Origin: Aquificaceae bacterium
GTDB taxonomy: Bacteria > Aquificota > Aquificia > Aquificales > Aquificaceae
Direction: 5' to 3'
Assembly: GCA_026982025.1 (NCBI GenBank)
Contig: JALSHX010000219.1
Location: 1 to 12,910 of the forward strand
Length of the DNA: 12,910 bases
Numbering within the stretch: position 1 is the stretch's first letter; each line of letters opens with the position of its first letter. The notes beneath the pieces were generated by a model. That model worked only from the letters and a program-made list of their open reading frames with translations. It searched no databases and was not told where the DNA came from. A program made the translations under genes and the position numbers. Below are positions 11,779 through 12,910 of the stretch, piece after piece.

Positions 11779-12910
11779 GAAAAGGGGATCGATCCTCGTT
11801 CTTATCCACTTTGCGTCCCACCACTCTATGGGAGTAACTTCGTATCCGCTTATGAGGATCCCGAAGTGAAGGTGATCTCCGAAGGCAAGGCCCGTTGAGT
11901 CGGTAACACCTATTATCTGACCCTTTTTAACCTCTTCACCTTCTTTTACCCTGAAGTCAGCCATGTGTGCGTAAAGACTCATCAATCCGTATCCGTGATC
12001 TATAATCACCGAATTTCCGTATATTCCAAGATCTCCGGCAAAAACCACAACACCGCTGTTGGCTGCAGGGACGGGGGCGTTTTTCACCGAGGCAAGATCG
12101 TATCCGAGGTGTCTTGAGGAGCTTATGTACTTTCCGTTGTAGTAGTAACTTCTCTTCTCACCGTAGTAGGAGAGGACTTTACTGTTTTTGAGCTGTAAAA
12201 ACCTTCCCTTCCACCTCTTTACGGGGGAGGATTTTTGGCCTATCTCACTGATTTTTTCCTCATTAATTTTTCTGATTTTTTCATTGACCTCCTTAAAAGC
12301 AGATACAAAGTCAAGCTTATCCGTTTCACCTGCAATTATCGTGAACAGCTTGGGCGTAATAAGGTTTTCCTTTCCTTTGAGTTCTATTCTGAACTTCTTA
12401 AACCTGTTTTTTTTGATTCCTGTGCCCAGAGGTATAACGGTTCTGTTTCCGGCAAGGTCGACGGCAACCACCTTGATCACATCCCTCGTTGAGGTTTCAA
12501 CGGGAACTCCGAAGAGAGCGATCCTCTGATTTTCTCTGTCCGGTACCGGATAGGACCTGAACTTCCTTCCTCCCACCTCAACCCAGAGGTCCGCATCTTC
12601 ACTGAGCTGAGCTTTAATTCCTCCCGAGCCTCCCTGAATAACCATGTAGGGAGCCCAGAGGAGCCTTACCCTTGGAGGTTGGGTATCAATCAAGGTTTTT
12701 ACCTCAAAGGTTTCCTTCAGAATGACGAACCTTCGGAGGGTTACCCTTATCAGCGCACTTCCGTCGGAAAGACCTATCTTTTTGGGCTCAACTATGAAGG
12801 TGATTTCGTTAATTGTCTCAGGTAGTTTGCCGTCAAAGAGGATAACCTCCTTCATGCCCTGTATAGCCTTAACCGTAACCCTGTCAACGTACGCTCTGGG
12901 TGAAACGAGG
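11770..12910 (-). CDS. M23-family (LytM-type) metallopeptidase, 5' end beyond the window
   Basis: Probably a peptidoglycan DD-endopeptidase or an activator of cell-wall hydrolases in the periplasm. The frame stays open to the right edge: the 18 residues before the ATG at 12855 (SPRAYVDRVTVKAIQG and two more) read as protein, so that ATG is internal. From it, residues 1-55 and 58-140 look like beta-rich, Ig-like domains (DTQPPRVRLLWAPYMVIQGG, then VVAVDLAGNRTV). Residues 185-215 form a short helical linker, and 225-345 the M23 domain with its full zinc and catalytic set: HLGYD (H249, D253), YAH (H296) and HLHF (H328, H330). All metal ligands are present, so an active enzyme is expected rather than an EnvC-like degenerate form. 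The signal or anchor sequence is off the edge. Gene is convergent with murE-phosphatase. Confidence 0.93.
   Translation of the reverse strand, partial: LVSPRAYVDRVTVKAIQGMKEVILFDGKLPETINEITFIVEPKKIGLSDGSALIRVTLRRFVILKETFEVKTLIDTQPPRVRLLWAPYMVIQGGSGGIKAQLSEDADLWVEVGGRKFRSYPVPDRENQRIALFGVPVETSTRDVIKVVAVDLAGNRTVIPLGTGIKKNRFKKFRIELKGKENLITPKLFTIIAGETDKLDFVSAFKEVNEKIRKINEEKISEIGQKSSPVKRWKGRFLQLKNSKVLSYYGEKRSYYYNGKYISSSRHLGYDLASVKNAPVPAANSGVVVFAGDLGIYGNSVIIDHGYGLMSLYAHMADFRVKEGEEVKKGQIIGVTDSTGLAFGDHLHFGILISGYEVTPIEWWDAKWIRTRIDPLFSD

Noticed and set aside
11770..12855. ATG at 12855 as the start of the M23 peptidase
   Set aside because: The frame remains open to the right edge with protein-like sequence, and no SD or signal peptide is found at 12855.
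1..12910. CRISPR arrays, insertion sequences, tRNA or rRNA genes, phage or defence genes
   Set aside because: None seen by eye: no regular repeats, no transposase or integrase motifs, no tRNA-like cloverleaf, and all sizeable real frames are assigned to other families.

Overview
The window looks like chromosomal housekeeping DNA from a thermophilic Gram-negative bacterium, most likely a member of the Aquificota (Aquifex/Hydrogenobacter/Hydrogenivirga type). The reasons are protein composition (rich in Lys, Glu, Arg and Ile, poor in Gln), very tight packing, TolC/HlyD-type envelope genes, a meso-DAP type MurE, and a phosphatase whose C-terminus resembles, from memory, the Hydrogenobacter phosphoserine phosphatase PspA. 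The taxonomic call is inference; no rRNA or marker gene is present. I see no mobile element, CRISPR array, tRNA or rRNA.

Layout, left to right. (1) The 3' part of an endonuclease III-family DNA glycosylase (+) runs off the left edge. (2) A tightly overlapped minus-strand operon follows: tusA-like, tusD/dsrE-like, tusC/dsrF-like, tusB/dsrH-like, queD (read from about 2083 down to 440). It is a sulfur-relay module joined to a queuosine-precursor gene, which suggests tRNA wobble-base modification. (3) Divergent from it, across only 29 bp, is an unrecognised 96-residue protein (+). (4) A long minus-strand run from 7565 to 2382 encodes a TetR regulator, a TolC-like outer-membrane factor, an EmrA/HlyD-like adaptor, a nitroreductase with an unusual amphipathic N-terminal half, a HIT hydrolase and the FMN/FAD-making enzyme RibF. 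The pump has no inner-membrane translocase here. (5) A large, cysteine-rich, type IV pilin-like protein (+) stands alone, divergent from tetR. (6) A GAF/HD-GYP c-di-GMP phosphodiesterase (-) converges on it. (7) Across a 169-bp spacer, murE (+) is translationally coupled to a histidine-phosphatase gene. (8) An M23 (LytM) endopeptidase (-) runs off the right edge.

Two window-wide patterns stand out. All four convergent gene pairs overlap or nearly touch, leaving no room for ordinary terminators. Also, every gene that seems to start a transcript lacks a Shine-Dalgarno (SD) sequence and has a -10-like box placed so that transcription would begin on or within a few bases of the start codon. Genes inside operons, in contrast, mostly have good SD sequences. 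This suggests that leaderless or near-leaderless mRNAs are the rule for leading genes here. I did not find a clear novel defence or enzyme system. The best candidates for something new are the leaderless-start pattern, the helix-nitroreductase fusion, the Cys-rich pilin and the queD-linked sulfur relay.
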